From Hyphomicrobium sp. 12-62-95 (GTDB taxonomy: Bacteria; Pseudomonadota; Alphaproteobacteria; Rhizobiales; Hyphomicrobiaceae), in contig NCCZ01000013.1 of NCBI GenBank assembly GCA_002279935.1, forward strand, positions 124,001 through 188,000: a stretch of 64,000 nt of DNA, given 5' to 3'. Positions 14,877 through 23,949 of the stretch are shown piece by piece (position 1 is the first letter of the stretch; each line of letters begins with the position of its first letter). A program made the translations under genes and the position numbers. The notes under the pieces were generated by a model, which searched no databases, was not told the origin of the DNA, and worked only from the letters and a program-made list of their open reading frames with translations.

Positions 14877-15958
14877 GGCCGATACCTGAAAGCCAAGCTG
14901 CGCTCCAAAGCCTCTATCCGATGATCGCGACGAACCCGCCGCATTGGAGGCGGTGCCAATCCCTCTTTTTTATCACCGCCACCGGCTTCAACACCGAACA
15001 CGGGCCCGAGCAACGCAAGATCATCACCTGTCTCCAAAGAAATTTCCGCGCCATCGGCGCTGAAGGTCACCGACGACTTGTACGTTCCGCCTTCGGCCAA
15101 CGACGCAATGCCATCATCCCGTGGCGTCGCCCCGCTCCCCTTTGACAAGATAAGCTTGCCCCAAAGCGCGACCTGTTCCTCGCCAAGCGCCAAGATGTTG
15201 TCCGTGACCAGAAACCCGGTATAGAGCGGCACAAAATCCGGCTGTTCTTCCTCCCCTTCACGCCCTTCCTTCCGAAGCAGCACGATATCGACCGGCGTGA
15301 CATGATTGCCGTAATCCCTGACCAAAAACAGGCAGACCGCGGGCCGCGGCGGTCCTTCTCCAAGCCACTGCGCCTCGACCTCGAAACATCCTCCGGACAC
15401 AAACTTTTCAGCCAACGCCAGATCGCGCTCCTTGAGCACCAAGCGATCCCCGCCGTAAGAATTCGGCCGATAAAACAAATGCAGCGCGTCCCGGACGTAT
15501 TCACCCTGCGCCAAATCCAAGGCCCGCTCGATATCGTCAATCGCGCCGCTTTTTCGCAAGAAGCGCACGAACCGTTCGATGTACTGAAACTTCACATCAG
15601 ACGGCAGATGCGACTTATCCTTGTCATACCAGCCCTTGAAATTTTCCTCTGACACGGCTGTCGATTCCGGGCGCGCCGTTTCGACATTGATCCGGTCGCG
15701 CTGACCACCCCTTTCCCTGGCAAGCTTCTCGTCTTCAGGAGCCATCACCATATTGCGGATCGTCTTCCAGCCCACGGGCTTGCCGCCCTGCCGCGCCAGC
15801 TCCTGTCGATAGCGATCCAGGATTTGCAGGTAGTGGCGCTTGAATGCATCCGGATAGTAAAGCACGAGGCGTTTTTCAGCCGCACTTGCCCCACGCACCT
15901 GCGCCAAGCCCGTCAGCGCGTTCGGCAACGGTTTTGCAGACCCCTTCCCCGCCTTCAT
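14867..15958 (-). CDS. Large protein of cassette 2, unknown family
   Basis: Not recognised. The 363-residue product is a diverged paralogue of the 10832-12043 product. Shared blocks are YYPDAFKRHY (34-43), ELARQGGKPVGWKTIRNMVM (53-72), NFKGWYDKDKSHLP (106-119), KFQYIERFVR (123-132) and LFYRP (161-165). The C-terminal half is largely different and holds a DVELL-like beta-rich part before the final YRPWD. Even the bases around the two starts are alike (GGCTGATCGATGA here, GGCTTGATCGATGA in cassette 1). The gene for a coiled-coil protein lies 87 bases upstream on the same strand. No catalytic motif is visible. Confidence 0.75.
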   Translation of the reverse strand: MKAGKGSAKPLPNALTGLAQVRGASAAEKRLVLYYPDAFKRHYLQILDRYRQELARQGGKPVGWKTIRNMVMAPEDEKLARERGGQRDRINVETARPESTAVSEENFKGWYDKDKSHLPSDVKFQYIERFVRFLRKSGAIDDIERALDLAQGEYVRDALHLFYRPNSYGGDRLVLKERDLALAEKFVSGGCFEVEAQWLGEGPPRPAVCLFLVRDYGNHVTPVDIVLLRKEGREGEEEQPDFVPLYTGFLVTDNILALGEEQVALWGKLILSKGSGATPRDDGIASLAEGGTYKSSVTFSADGAEISLETGDDLALLGPVFGVEAGGGDKKEGLAPPPMRRVRRDHRIEALERSLAFRYRPWD

Positions 15959-16045
15959 CGATCAGCCCCTGATCCCAGCCCCTGGCCGGCTATCCTCCAA
16001 CAATTGACTGCTCCCGCCAAGAGGAGCCGGCCCACCGCTCCAGCG

Positions 16046-16609
16046 CTATCGCTCGATCTCGATGCCCGGTTTCGGCGCATTCTCAGCCTCCGCCTGCCGT
16101 TCGAGGGCGCGCGCCCGCAGCCGCTCCATCAAGCTGTCAGACACGTTACCCTGATGTCCCTTGAACCGTTCGAGCGCTAGTCGCTGCTGACCGACGGGGC
16201 CGATCCGCTTGATCTCCTGCCGCTCCACCGCTGTCAGCACATCGCGCGTCAGCACCATGCGCTGACGCCACAGCCCATCATTGCGCACTGAAAATTCATC
16301 GACAATCGCCTGACGTTCCCGGGCATAGATGTCCAGCCTCGTATTCGCCTTCGAAAAAGAGCCCGCAACGCCGCCCAACGCCATCTTCTTCTGCAGATCC
16401 GGATCGTACCGGCTCTCGAGCACGGACAGCTTTTCACTCGCCTCCGCTTTCAGCTGCTCAGCGATGTTGTTGATCTTCCAAAGCTGCTCTTCCGCATGCC
16501 GGATCTTCGGATGGCCAGGAAGCGCCGCGCGCGCGCCGTCCATCCAGATTTTCAGCTCCAGCAGCATCGCACTGTCATCAAGCTCAACAGCCATGGCGTG
16601 TTCCCGCAT
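16046..16609 (-). CDS. Unknown coiled-coil protein upstream of cassette 2
   Basis: Not recognised. The 187-residue product is almost entirely helical and charged, with heptad-like stretches at about 35-75 and 90-175. There is no membrane segment. Two starts are possible, ATG 16609 and ATG 16594 (five codons later), both with purine-rich sites; I kept the longer one. It may be co-transcribed with the cassette 2 pair, but cassette 1 has no counterpart, so it is probably not an essential part of that unit. Confidence 0.55.
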   Translation of the reverse strand: MREHAMAVELDDSAMLLELKIWMDGARAALPGHPKIRHAEEQLWKINNIAEQLKAEASEKLSVLESRYDPDLQKKMALGGVAGSFSKANTRLDIYARERQAIVDEFSVRNDGLWRQRMVLTRDVLTAVERQEIKRIGPVGQQRLALERFKGHQGNVSDSLMERLRARALERQAEAENAPKPGIEIER

Positions 16610-16691
16610 CGCTTCCTGCCAACACCAAGAGCCTTGTGAGCCACCGCCTTGTTATAAAGACCTTGGCTGCAAAAGAAGCAGAACGCCGGGC

Positions 16692-16871
16692 TCACCTCGG
16701 GGGGAGCACGGCGAGCGCTCTGCGTACGACTTGAACCGAGGCGTGACAGCAGTGCCGCCCTTGAGCGTCCATATGACGGTCGGCCAGCTGATTGAAAAGA
16801 CTGTGCAGGAGGCAGTGGAGTTGCTGATCGGTGCAGGCGGCTGCGAATTCGTGGGTGATTTTCTTGAGCAT
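16692..16871 (-). CDS. Possible 59-residue small protein
   Basis: Not recognised. The frame from ATG 16871 is preceded by GGAGAG at a good distance. The product (MLKKITHEFAAACTDQQLHC onward) is helical with five cysteines and five histidines and a basic C-terminus. It lies in an otherwise gene-free stretch of about 590 bases (16610-17201). The ribosome site and composition support a real gene, but this is uncertain. Confidence 0.4.
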   Translation of the reverse strand: MLKKITHEFAAACTDQQLHCLLHSLFNQLADRHMDAQGRHCCHASVQVVRRALAVLPPR

Positions 16872-17201
16872 GGTATTTCTCTCCGGTTTCGGAGGCTCCG
16901 GACATCGAAGCCTTTCGCCCAGCCCCAGAAGGCTTCGCATGGCCGAGACGACGGACACCGGAGAAAGAAATCGCCATCTCAAGAAACACCCGCGTATGAT
17001 GCGGACGACTGTGACGGGTCAAAAACGACAATGCTGCTCAGGACTTTTCAGGAAGCGCGGACTGACATCGCACCACAGGCACTGCTGGCCGACCGAGGGA
17101 CAATCGCGCAAACGCACTAGGCTTTGCTCTCCCGAGCGGGCCGGCCGCTGCAAGCGGCCCAACACTCCTCGCCACCAATATATTTCCAACGGGACATCGG
17201 C

Positions 17202-17780
17202 ATGCTGCTGAAGATGTTTGAACAGGAGCTCCAGGACATCGCCCAGCCGGCGCGCAACGACCGCGACGACTGCGAAGGGCGGCTGCTCTCAGCATTTGAA
17301 AAATCAGGCCTGGCCCACGACGAGGCCGCCCAGCACGCGCGCCACCTCGCCTTGGCCATGGATCTCTGGCCGCATGGCGACAGCAAACCGCTCTATTTGT
17401 GGATCGACGATCGGCTGACCTACCGCAGCCCCTCCGACGCCTTGCCCTACGACATCGGCTTTGCAAGCTTCCTCATCGCCCAGCCGGACGGTTCCTACCT
17501 GTTCTCAATCTGGGAATTTGCCGAGCGCAACGACCGCATCAACCTGCTTGACCACCACCAGGATCTGCCGGCACCAATTTCGCAACAGACCACCCTCGAA
17601 GATATCCTTCAGGCCAAGCCGCCCAGCCATCAGCTCTATCAAGACTTGAGGTTCGTGCCCTTCAACTACAAACCCGACACGATCGCACCGCTCGAAGCCT
17701 TCGACGCTCCACCCGATTTTTCCGCGCAAAGCCGCTTTCAGAAAAAATACTTCAGGATCGACCCGGCCCCCGGCAGGTGA
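17202..17780 (+). CDS. Unknown 192-residue protein
   Basis: Not recognised. The start was set at ATG 17202 (MLLKMFEQELQD); a frame open from 17124 adds a proline- and arginine-rich leader that looks non-coding. The product begins with a helical region (residues 1-55), followed by a beta-rich part (PLYLWIDDRLTYRSPSD, then GSYLFSIWEFAERNDRIN) and a polar tail. It is soluble and has no known motif. It converges with the GIY-YIG gene. Confidence 0.55.
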   Translation: MLLKMFEQELQDIAQPARNDRDDCEGRLLSAFEKSGLAHDEAAQHARHLALAMDLWPHGDSKPLYLWIDDRLTYRSPSDALPYDIGFASFLIAQPDGSYLFSIWEFAERNDRINLLDHHQDLPAPISQQTTLEDILQAKPPSHQLYQDLRFVPFNYKPDTIAPLEAFDAPPDFSAQSRFQKKYFRIDPAPGR

Positions 17781-17798
17781 AGCCACGCACCGCGAACC

Positions 17799-18245
17799 TT
17801 AGACCGACTTCTGGGTCAGCCGCGCCTCTATCGCCCCCACCGATCGAGAGAGCTGATCTGCAATCTCATAGTCGGATTTCCCTTCCCGCTTCAGCCGCCG
17901 CATCATCTGGTCTTCCTTGCGCGACCACCGCCGCCCTTCCCTGACAGGCCGGCCATTGGCAATCGCCGCCAGCTGCTCCATGCGCGTTCCCGCGCCCAGC
18001 TCTCCGCGCAGCCGCCGCTTTTCCCCGGCCCGGGCGCTATAGCCATCGAACGCCTGATTGTTGGTCAACGCCGCCCCGCGCCCACTGAGCAGGTCAATCC
18101 AGACGATCTCCTGAACACGAAGACCGCAGATGGTTTCGCCGGCTTCCAGGTGCTGCTCAATGCGCAGATCAAGCCGCGATGTGTGCCCGATATAAAATAC
18201 CTTCCGGCAGCGGGGATCGGCGATGGCGTAGATAACGAAACTCAC
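17799..18245 (-). CDS. GIY-YIG domain protein with a C-terminal Myb/SANT-like helix-turn-helix
   Basis: The 148-residue product starts with a GIY-YIG-type core: VIYAIADP, then KVFYIGHTSRLDLRIEQHL (residues 15-33). In this subgroup GIY/YIG appear as IYA and YIG. The C-terminal third has GRRWSRKEDQMMRRLKREGKS and DYEIADQLSRSVGAIEARL, a pattern like Myb/SANT helices (W..KED, then a repeat-type recognition helix). The middle is not assigned. A nuclease with a DNA-binding tail on mobile DNA could be homing-type or regulatory. The usual catalytic glutamate after the core was not identified with certainty. Confidence 0.65.
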   Translation of the reverse strand: MSFVIYAIADPRCRKVFYIGHTSRLDLRIEQHLEAGETICGLRVQEIVWIDLLSGRGAALTNNQAFDGYSARAGEKRRLRGELGAGTRMEQLAAIANGRPVREGRRWSRKEDQMMRRLKREGKSDYEIADQLSRSVGAIEARLTQKSV

Positions 18246-18305
18246 CCTTCCAGTTTACCGCAACCCGGCTGCTGTAATCCATTCACGCCATACCGATGTA
18301 TGGCG

Positions 18306-18614
18306 TCAGACGCGAAAGCGATCGAAATCCCCGCCGGCCTCTACCATCCAATTCGGCCTACGTCCGCGACCAGTCCAGGTCTGAGAGGGATCTTTCGGAT
18401 TCCGGAACTTGATGGGAGCTGCGCCACGCTTCTGATTCCTGCCCGAACCAAACAGCTCGCCCACGCTGAAGCCCGCCTTCTCAGCCATGTCAGCAAGCTT
18501 AGCCCTGACGTCAGCGCGGTCTTGCTTTTCGCGCTCCGAAATCGCCGCCTCGACACGTTCCTGCAGTACCCGCAGTTCCTTGAGGCTCAATCCTGCTAGT
18601 TCGCTCGCTTTCAT
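18306..18614 (-). CDS. H-NS-family nucleoid protein (HvrA-like)
   Basis: The 102-residue product has an N-terminal helical oligomerization part (SLKELRVLQERVEAAISERE) and the H-NS C-terminal DNA-binding motif KFRNPKDPSQTWTGRGRRPNW, near residues 66-88. The start was set at ATG 18614 (MKASELAGLS) because TGGAGCGGG lies before it; the frame opens at 18680. Such proteins bind AT-rich DNA and silence foreign genes. It is the last gene before tRNA-Pro, so it may be carried by the element to silence its own cargo. Confidence 0.8.
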   Translation of the reverse strand: MKASELAGLSLKELRVLQERVEAAISEREKQDRADVRAKLADMAEKAGFSVGELFGSGRNQKRGAAPIKFRNPKDPSQTWTGRGRRPNWMVEAGGDFDRFRV

Positions 18615-18908
18615 GCGTGCCCGCTCCACTTCAATGCGAATCCAATTGGATTGGCTATTCGATCGGATACGGAAGGTCAATCGCCGCAGATTGTCGGTTC
18701 GGCCCTACGGCTGCGCTGCCTCGCGCAGCAGCCCACACCGTGCATTTTATAAGCTGGAAAATTGACCGATTCAGACCTACGTTAAGGCTGCCGACCACGA
18801 TCCACTCCTGCCAAATCCGTCTCGGGACGCCCGGCAGCGAAGGATCAAAATCGGATCAAAATCAGCCTGAATCCCTGAAGCGGAACCCGATAAGTACTTG
18901 AAGGATAT
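18615..18908. other. Gene-free stretch next to tRNA-Pro, possible element end
   Basis: About 290 bases with no supported gene. If the accessory region integrated at the 3' end of tRNA-Pro, the attachment core would lie at its right end, adjoining 18909. The second copy would be outside the window. No integrase gene is seen here. Confidence 0.4.
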
Positions 18909-18986
18909 TGGTCGGAGCGAGAGGATTTGAACCTCCGACCCCCAGTCCCCCAGACTGGTGCGCTAACCAGGCTGCGCTACGCTCCG
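18909..18986 (-). tRNA. tRNA-Pro (anticodon GGG)
   Basis: The minus strand reads CGGAGCG acceptor arm, D-arm, anticodon stem CCAGT/ACTGG with loop CTGGGGG (anticodon GGG), a T-arm with GGTTCAAATCC, the closing CGCTCCG, discriminator A and an encoded CCA at 18911-18909. All stems pair. Its 3' end faces the accessory region, the usual side for tRNA-targeted integration. The last bases of the phosphopantetheinyl transferase frame overlap its 5' part. Confidence 0.95.
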
Positions 18987-19778
18987 AACGGTGCCCTTTT
19001 GCCCCGCCCCGGGGGCAAGGTCAACGCCGGAGTTGGAACCGGGACCCGATGGCGCGAGGAACGCCCGCAAAGACGGCAAATCCGTTGGCACCGAAAGGAG
19101 TTTCGGCCGGCCGGCACCGCGCGGCAGTGCGACTGCTGCAAACAAACCCGCCCCCGCATCCAGATCGTAAACCACAAGGTCCGGATCGGTCGAAGCCGCT
19201 GTCGACTGCCCACGGCCCCAAATTCTAAAGTGGGTCAGTGTGCGGCCAATGCCGCGCCCGTCGGCCTTCCCCCACGCCTCAAGCCGCGCCCACGCCTGTA
19301 AGGTCCGCGCTTCGTCGCTGACGGGCAAGGCCGCACCGTCCCCCACGGCCAATGCCGCATTCACAATCAAGTCTCGCCGCCGCTCATCGAGCCGCACCGT
19401 CCGCGCCGGCTCCAGATCGACGCCAATCGCGGCGACGCGCCCCAGCCCAATGAGCGCGAACGATTGGCCATCCACAGCCGTGGTGTGCGAAAGATTGAAA
19501 TCACCGTCGAGCCCCGCCAGCACCGGCTTGCCATGCGGGCCGATAGCAAAGGCCTGTGCCGCGACCGCGCGTCCGAAACGCCGTGCGATCAACCGGAGTA
19601 AGAGAGAACGAGCGACCCGCCGCGCACCAGTGAGCCCAGTGTTGTCGGCGGCGAGAGCACCGAGTGGATCGGTGCGATCAAGTTCGAGCAGCAATGGTTC
19701 CAGATCATCGAGCGCAGCGATCCAGAGTTCGACACCGTGATCCGGCGCAGGAGGCCCGCTCGATGGCTGATCGCTCAC
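18963..19778 (-). CDS. 4'-phosphopantetheinyl transferase superfamily protein
   Basis: This enzyme transfers phosphopantetheine from CoA to carrier proteins. The 271-residue frame has the family motifs GPHGKP, then FNLSHT, then AIGVDLEPAR (Mg-binding Asp and Glu), then ARLEAWGKADGRGI, the WxxxEAxxK-type motif. The start was placed at GTG 19778, after the merR stop; an ATG at 19925 lies inside merR and is unlikely. The C-terminus is odd: the frame reads 24 bases into tRNA-Pro before stopping at 18963, so the last eight or so residues are encoded by tRNA sequence. The carrier-protein target is unknown. Confidence 0.85.
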   Translation of the reverse strand: MSDQPSSGPPAPDHGVELWIAALDDLEPLLLELDRTDPLGALAADNTGLTGARRVARSLLLRLIARRFGRAVAAQAFAIGPHGKPVLAGLDGDFNLSHTTAVDGQSFALIGLGRVAAIGVDLEPARTVRLDERRRDLIVNAALAVGDGAALPVSDEARTLQAWARLEAWGKADGRGIGRTLTHFRIWGRGQSTAASTDPDLVVYDLDAGAGLFAAVALPRGAGRPKLLSVPTDLPSLRAFLAPSGPGSNSGVDLAPGAGQKGTVRSVAQPG

Positions 19779-19809
19779 GGCGCCAACATGACGCAAACCC
19801 GCGCCACCT

Positions 19810-20337
19810 TCAGCCCCGCCCTGCGCGCGCGCTGGCTGCCGGCGCAACAGCAACCGCGTCGCTCTCCCCCAGCAGCAAGCGCCGGCAGGCCTGGAGTTCG
19901 GCGATCGCTTGACGCAACACGCCATCGCTACCGGCCGCGGGATCCGCCAAACGCACCTTACTGTCGCGCGCCTTCGTCACCCGCGCCACGGGCACAGTGG
20001 CGACCGGCGCAGCAGCTATGCCGTCCGTCTTCGCCTTCCCACGCGCCTTCGATTTGTCCTGCGCCGCCAGATGCGCAAACGTCTTCACCTGATCGACGCC
20101 TTGCTCCCGCAGAATTTTCTGCACGCCCTTGATGGTATAACCCTCCGCATGCAGAAGCCGCCGGATTCCCTTCAAAAGCTCCATATCTTCCGGGCGATAG
20201 TATCGCCGTCCGCCACCGCGCTTCATCGGCCGGATCTGCGGAAACTTCGCTTCCCAGAAGCGCAAGACATGCTTAGGGACATCAAGATCGGACGCCACTT
20301 CGCTGATAGTGCGGAATGCCTCGGCTGCCTTCGCCAT
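19810..20337 (-). CDS. MerR-family transcriptional regulator
   Basis: The 175-residue product has an N-terminal MerR winged helix: [20 protein letters not shown], then [20 protein letters not shown], then [20 protein letters not shown] (residues 8-80). A variable A/K-rich linker and a helical end follow. There are no cysteine metal ligands. A MerR gene directly downstream of ihfA and near tRNA-Pro is a conserved alphaproteobacterial arrangement. Its target is unknown. Confidence 0.9.
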   Translation of the reverse strand: MAKAAEAFRTISEVASDLDVPKHVLRFWEAKFPQIRPMKRGGGRRYYRPEDMELLKGIRRLLHAEGYTIKGVQKILREQGVDQVKTFAHLAAQDKSKARGKAKTDGIAAAPVATVPVARVTKARDSKVRLADPAAGSDGVLRQAIAELQACRRLLLGESDAVAVAPAASARAGRG

Positions 20338-20587
20338 AAAAAGGGTCCTTCGCTCCGGGATTGCGGATGAATGCGATGCACTGTCACGTCATGGAAGCGG
20401 GCACCATAACGCAGACAGACAACGCGCGTCCCGCGTGATCGGGAGGAACTGTGTCCGCGATGTGGACAAAAATGCGTGGTTGAAAAAACCGCGCGTAACC
20501 GTGCAGCGCGGCCACATCCGCAATATCACGGCAGAATGCCAATCACGGCTGTTCGCAAGTCATGTCGCGTGAAAAAGATGCGCGCGC

Positions 20588-20905
20588 CTATTCGGCTGCC
20601 TTGCGCCGCATGCGCCCGGAGTTGATCCGGTCTTTCATAATATTACTGGGACGAAACACCAGAACGCGGCGCGGCGTAATCGGCACTTCCTTGCCCGTCT
20701 TTGGATTGCGCCCCACGCGCTGGCCCTTCTGCCGGATACCGAACGATCCGAACGACGACAGCTTCACGCTAACGCCCTGGGCCAAACTTCCCGAAATTTC
20801 ACTCAGCACCAATTCCACGAGATCCTGAGACTCGTTGCGCGGCAAGCCAACTTTCTTGACCACCGCTTCCGCCAAATCCGCTCGCGTCAAAGTTTTCCCG
20901 GCCAT
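20588..20905 (-). CDS. ihfA: Integration host factor subunit alpha
   Basis: This DNA-bending protein pairs with IHF beta in replication, recombination and sigma-54 transcription. The 105-residue product from ATG 20905 begins [20 protein letters not shown] and has the HU/IHF arm [20 protein letters not shown], including the RNPKTG tip with the intercalating proline. GGGGAGG lies 11 nt upstream; a longer frame from 20989 is not needed. The gap to merR (20338-20587) holds no gene. The tail RRKAAE is typical. Confidence 0.95.
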   Translation of the reverse strand: MAGKTLTRADLAEAVVKKVGLPRNESQDLVELVLSEISGSLAQGVSVKLSSFGSFGIRQKGQRVGRNPKTGKEVPITPRRVLVFRPSNIMKDRINSGRMRRKAAE

Positions 20906-21080
20906 CTGAAATCGCGCCTCCCCGCAATCGTCCGCACTCTTCTTTTTGTGGTGCGAAACAATGCTAGCGGCGGCAACGCCGCCGGTCAACGAGGAGCAGC
21001 GTGCAACATGCTGAAACTAAAGAGTTATCCGAAACGTCCTTACCGCACTGCAACAAAAAAGCGGCGAATGAGGGTTGCGT

Positions 21081-22058
21081 TTACCATCGAACGAGGACAG
21101 CGCCCCAGGTAAATCCGCCGCCCATGGCCTCCATGAGCACTAGCTGCCCCTCTTTAACCCGATGCTCGTCGACCGCTGCCGCCAGCGCCAACGGGATGGA
21201 GGCCGCCGACGTATTTCCATGCCGGGAGAGCGTCATCATGATCTTGTTCGGGTCCACCCCGAGCTTTTTGGCGATCCCGTCAAGGATGCGGGCGTTCGCC
21301 TGGTGGGGAACGTAGAGATCGATCTCGTCCGCCGCATAGCCCGTGGCCACCAGCGTCTCCTCGATCACGCCGGAAATCTTCTGCACAGCGTTCCGGAACA
21401 CCTCGCGGCCGTTCATCCTCAAATGCCCGACCGTCTTGGTCGAACCCGGCCCGCCGTCGACATAGAGCAAATCTTCATACCGTCCATCCGACCGGATGAT
21501 GGTCGATAGAATTCCCCGGTCTTCGCGCCCACCATGCTGCGGCTGTGCTTCCAGCACCACCGCACCCGCGCCATCGCCAAACAGCACGCACGTCGAGCGG
21601 TCGCTCCAATCCAGAATGCGGGAAAACGTTTCCGCCCCGATCACCAGCGCCCGCTTGAATTGCCCGGTTTTCAGGAAATTATCGGCCACCGTCAGCGCGA
21701 ATACGAAGCCCGAGCACACCGCCTGCACGTCGAACGCGGCCCCCTTCGTGATGCCCAGCGCATGCTGAATGCGAACAGCCGTCGCTGGAAAAGTCTTGTC
21801 GGGCGTTGCCGTCGCGCAGATTACCAGATCAATCTCAACAGGATCGATGCCGGCCCGCACCAACGCCTGCTTCGCCGCTGCAATCCCGAGGTCCGATGTC
21901 AGTTCATCGTCGCCCGCGATGTGCCGCGAACGGATGCCCGAGCGTTCGACGATCCATTCGTCTGTCGTATCGACGATCTTGGACAAGTCCTCGTTGGTGA
22001 CGACGCGCTTGGGCAAATGTGCGCCCACGCCGCGAATGACCGATCGGATGACTGCCAC
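21081..22058 (-). CDS. fabH: Beta-ketoacyl-ACP synthase III
   Basis: FabH condenses acetyl-CoA with malonyl-ACP to start fatty acid synthesis. The 325-residue product has the catalytic Cys115 in AVCSGF, the histidine in VPHQANARI and the asparagine in RHGNTSAAS. The start was set at GTG 22058 ([12 protein letters not shown]), with GAGG before it; this matches the usual length of about 323-325. It follows plsX on the same strand and precedes ihfA. Confidence 0.95.
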   Translation of the reverse strand: MAVIRSVIRGVGAHLPKRVVTNEDLSKIVDTTDEWIVERSGIRSRHIAGDDELTSDLGIAAAKQALVRAGIDPVEIDLVICATATPDKTFPATAVRIQHALGITKGAAFDVQAVCSGFVFALTVADNFLKTGQFKRALVIGAETFSRILDWSDRSTCVLFGDGAGAVVLEAQPQHGGREDRGILSTIIRSDGRYEDLLYVDGGPGSTKTVGHLRMNGREVFRNAVQKISGVIEETLVATGYAADEIDLYVPHQANARILDGIAKKLGVDPNKIMMTLSRHGNTSAASIPLALAAAVDEHRVKEGQLVLMEAMGGGFTWGAVLVRW

Positions 22059-22132
22059 GCTCGTGCCTCTTCTAGGTTTTGTCCCTCCGTGCCGAGCGGT
22101 GCGGAAGGGTTGCAGGACTGGGCCGCCGGAGA

Positions 22133-23188
22133 TCAAGCTCCGGGCGCGGCTCCCTGTACGGTTTTGTTCAACGTGTGATGGAACCCGTCAAGATCGCTCC
22201 CGAGCCGTTCCAGGAGCCCGCTCTGCGCCATCTCGTAGCCGAGATCAACCGCGCTCGCAAAGCCCAGCGCATCGATGCCGCCGTGGCTCTTCACCGCGAT
22301 TCCGTTCAGCCCGAGGAACGTGCCCCCGTTCACCCGGCGCGGGTCCATCTTGTGTTTCAAGACCTTGAAGCCGCCCCGCGCCATCAGCGCGCCGATCTTA
22401 GACGCCCACGACCGCGTCATCGCGTCCTTGAGATATTGGCCAATCTGCTTGGCCGTCCCTTCCGCTGTCTTCAGCGCGATATTCCCGGCAAAGCCTTCCA
22501 CCACCACGACATCGACCTTGCCTTGGCCGATCTCGTCGCCCTCGATGTAGCCGCGGTAATCGAGCGGCAAATCGGTCCCCTTCAGGATCGCGTGCGCGTC
22601 CTTAACCTCGTCCCCGCCCTTGATCTCCTCCACGCCCACATTGAGCAGCCCCACCGTCGGCCGCTCGACATGAAACAGCGATCGCGCCATAGCCGCCCCC
22701 ATCAGAGCGAATTCCGCCAACTGCTGTCCCGACGCGCCGATGTTGGCGCCGACATCGAGCACGATGCACTCCGACTTCACCGTCGGCCACAGCGCCGCGA
22801 TCGCCGGCCGCTCGATCCCCGTCATCGGCCGCAGGATGAGCCGCGACATCGCCATCAACGCACCCGTGTTTCCAGCCGACACCGCCGCGTGAGCCTCACC
22901 CGTCTTCACCGCTTCGAGCGCCAACCACATGCTGGAGCCCTTGCCCCGCCGCAGCGCCTGGCTCGGCTTGTCGTCCATGCTAACGGTGAGCGCCGTATGC
23001 ACCAACCGCGACTTCGCCCTCAGCGCCGCGTGCTGATCGAGCACCGCGCCAATGCGCGCCTCATCGCCGTAAAAGATGAAAGACAGCTGCGGATGCCGGA
23101 CGAGCGAGATCGCCGCTCCCGGAATGACGACCTCAGGCCCATGGTCGCCGCCCATGGCATCGAGAGCCAGCGTCCGAGGTTCCACCAT
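22133..23188 (-). CDS. plsX: Phosphate acyltransferase PlsX
   Basis: PlsX makes acyl-phosphate from acyl-ACP for phospholipid synthesis. The 351-residue product has the typical start [12 protein letters not shown], then [10 protein letters not shown], then [20 protein letters not shown], and the [13 protein letters not shown] stretch near the C-terminus. The 74-base gap to fabH fits one operon. The usual rpmF is not seen upstream; only a 174-base spacer separates it from the DUF177 gene. Confidence 0.95.
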   Translation of the reverse strand: MVEPRTLALDAMGGDHGPEVVIPGAAISLVRHPQLSFIFYGDEARIGAVLDQHAALRAKSRLVHTALTVSMDDKPSQALRRGKGSSMWLALEAVKTGEAHAAVSAGNTGALMAMSRLILRPMTGIERPAIAALWPTVKSECIVLDVGANIGASGQQLAEFALMGAAMARSLFHVERPTVGLLNVGVEEIKGGDEVKDAHAILKGTDLPLDYRGYIEGDEIGQGKVDVVVVEGFAGNIALKTAEGTAKQIGQYLKDAMTRSWASKIGALMARGGFKVLKHKMDPRRVNGGTFLGLNGIAVKSHGGIDALGFASAVDLGYEMAQSGLLERLGSDLDGFHHTLNKTVQGAAPGA

Positions 23189-23362
23189 GGTTCGAAAATC
23201 GCTTTTCTGATGCTGAGGACCATCGCACCGCCAAAGCCAGAATGGCCCCTGCAGTCCCTGCGCGACGGTGTATCGAGCCGGAAAATAGCCTTAAGGCGTC
23301 ACCTGACAACCGTTAATTCGGTCGCGGCGCACCTGATCCCCTAAAATGCGGAGAACGCCGCC

Positions 23363-23887
23363 CTAGTCCTTCAGTTTCTTCAACACAGCGAACGGGTTGC
23401 CAGCCCCTTCCGCCAATTTCGGATCGCGCCATTCGAACGCCGCATCGTCCTTACGCGGATAAGGATCGAGCCCCGCCGCCAGCGCCTCATAGACGATCCG
23501 CCCCACCGCAATCCGGTCGTTTTCGATCCGCTCCACATCCGGCGCCGCGAGGATCTCTGCTTCCTCCTCGACCGGCGCGTCCTCGACATCCCGCCGGAAT
23601 TCGACGCTGAAAGCTTCCGCTACACGCCCCGCAATCGGCTCCAGCGAAATCACGCACGCCTGCGTCACAGCCGCATCGATCCCGCCCTCGAGCCGATACG
23701 CACCGCCTCCAAGCGCGCGGATCTGATACGACGCCTCCAGTGCATCACACGAGAGAATACCCAGCGCATCCGCCAACGCCGCCCGCTCAGCTTCGGTCGC
23801 CGCGCGCGTGCCTTTCAAGCCGCGATCCGGAATAGCGGTCGTCTCGACCGTCCAATCAATCGGCAGGGGAGCAGAAGGATCGATCAT
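23363..23887 (-). CDS. DUF177 (YceD-like) protein
   Basis: The 174-residue product belongs to the DUF177 family, whose members often sit before rpmF-plsX and, in some species, affect 23S rRNA. Visible features are TQACVISLEPI in the middle (the conserved cysteine) and the C-terminal YPRKDDAAF, close to the family's 'YPRKPGA.F' motif. It is on the same strand as plsX and fabH and is probably in their operon. Confidence 0.85.
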   Translation of the reverse strand: MIDPSAPLPIDWTVETTAIPDRGLKGTRAATEAERAALADALGILSCDALEASYQIRALGGGAYRLEGGIDAAVTQACVISLEPIAGRVAEAFSVEFRRDVEDAPVEEEAEILAAPDVERIENDRIAVGRIVYEALAAGLDPYPRKDDAAFEWRDPKLAEGAGNPFAVLKKLKD

Positions 23888-23949
23888 CGGGAGGCCTCAT
23901 CGCCAAGAACGGCAGGGGTTTCGAACAAAAAGCGCCTCAGTCGCGCGGT

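Noticed and set aside
18615..18908. Integrase gene beside tRNA-Pro
   Set aside because: Looked for because the accessory region ends at a tRNA; no open frame of that size or motif exists here, so the integration model stays unproven.
22079..23344. 421-residue plus-strand frame over plsX
   Set aside because: Arg/His-rich shadow of plsX with no domain.
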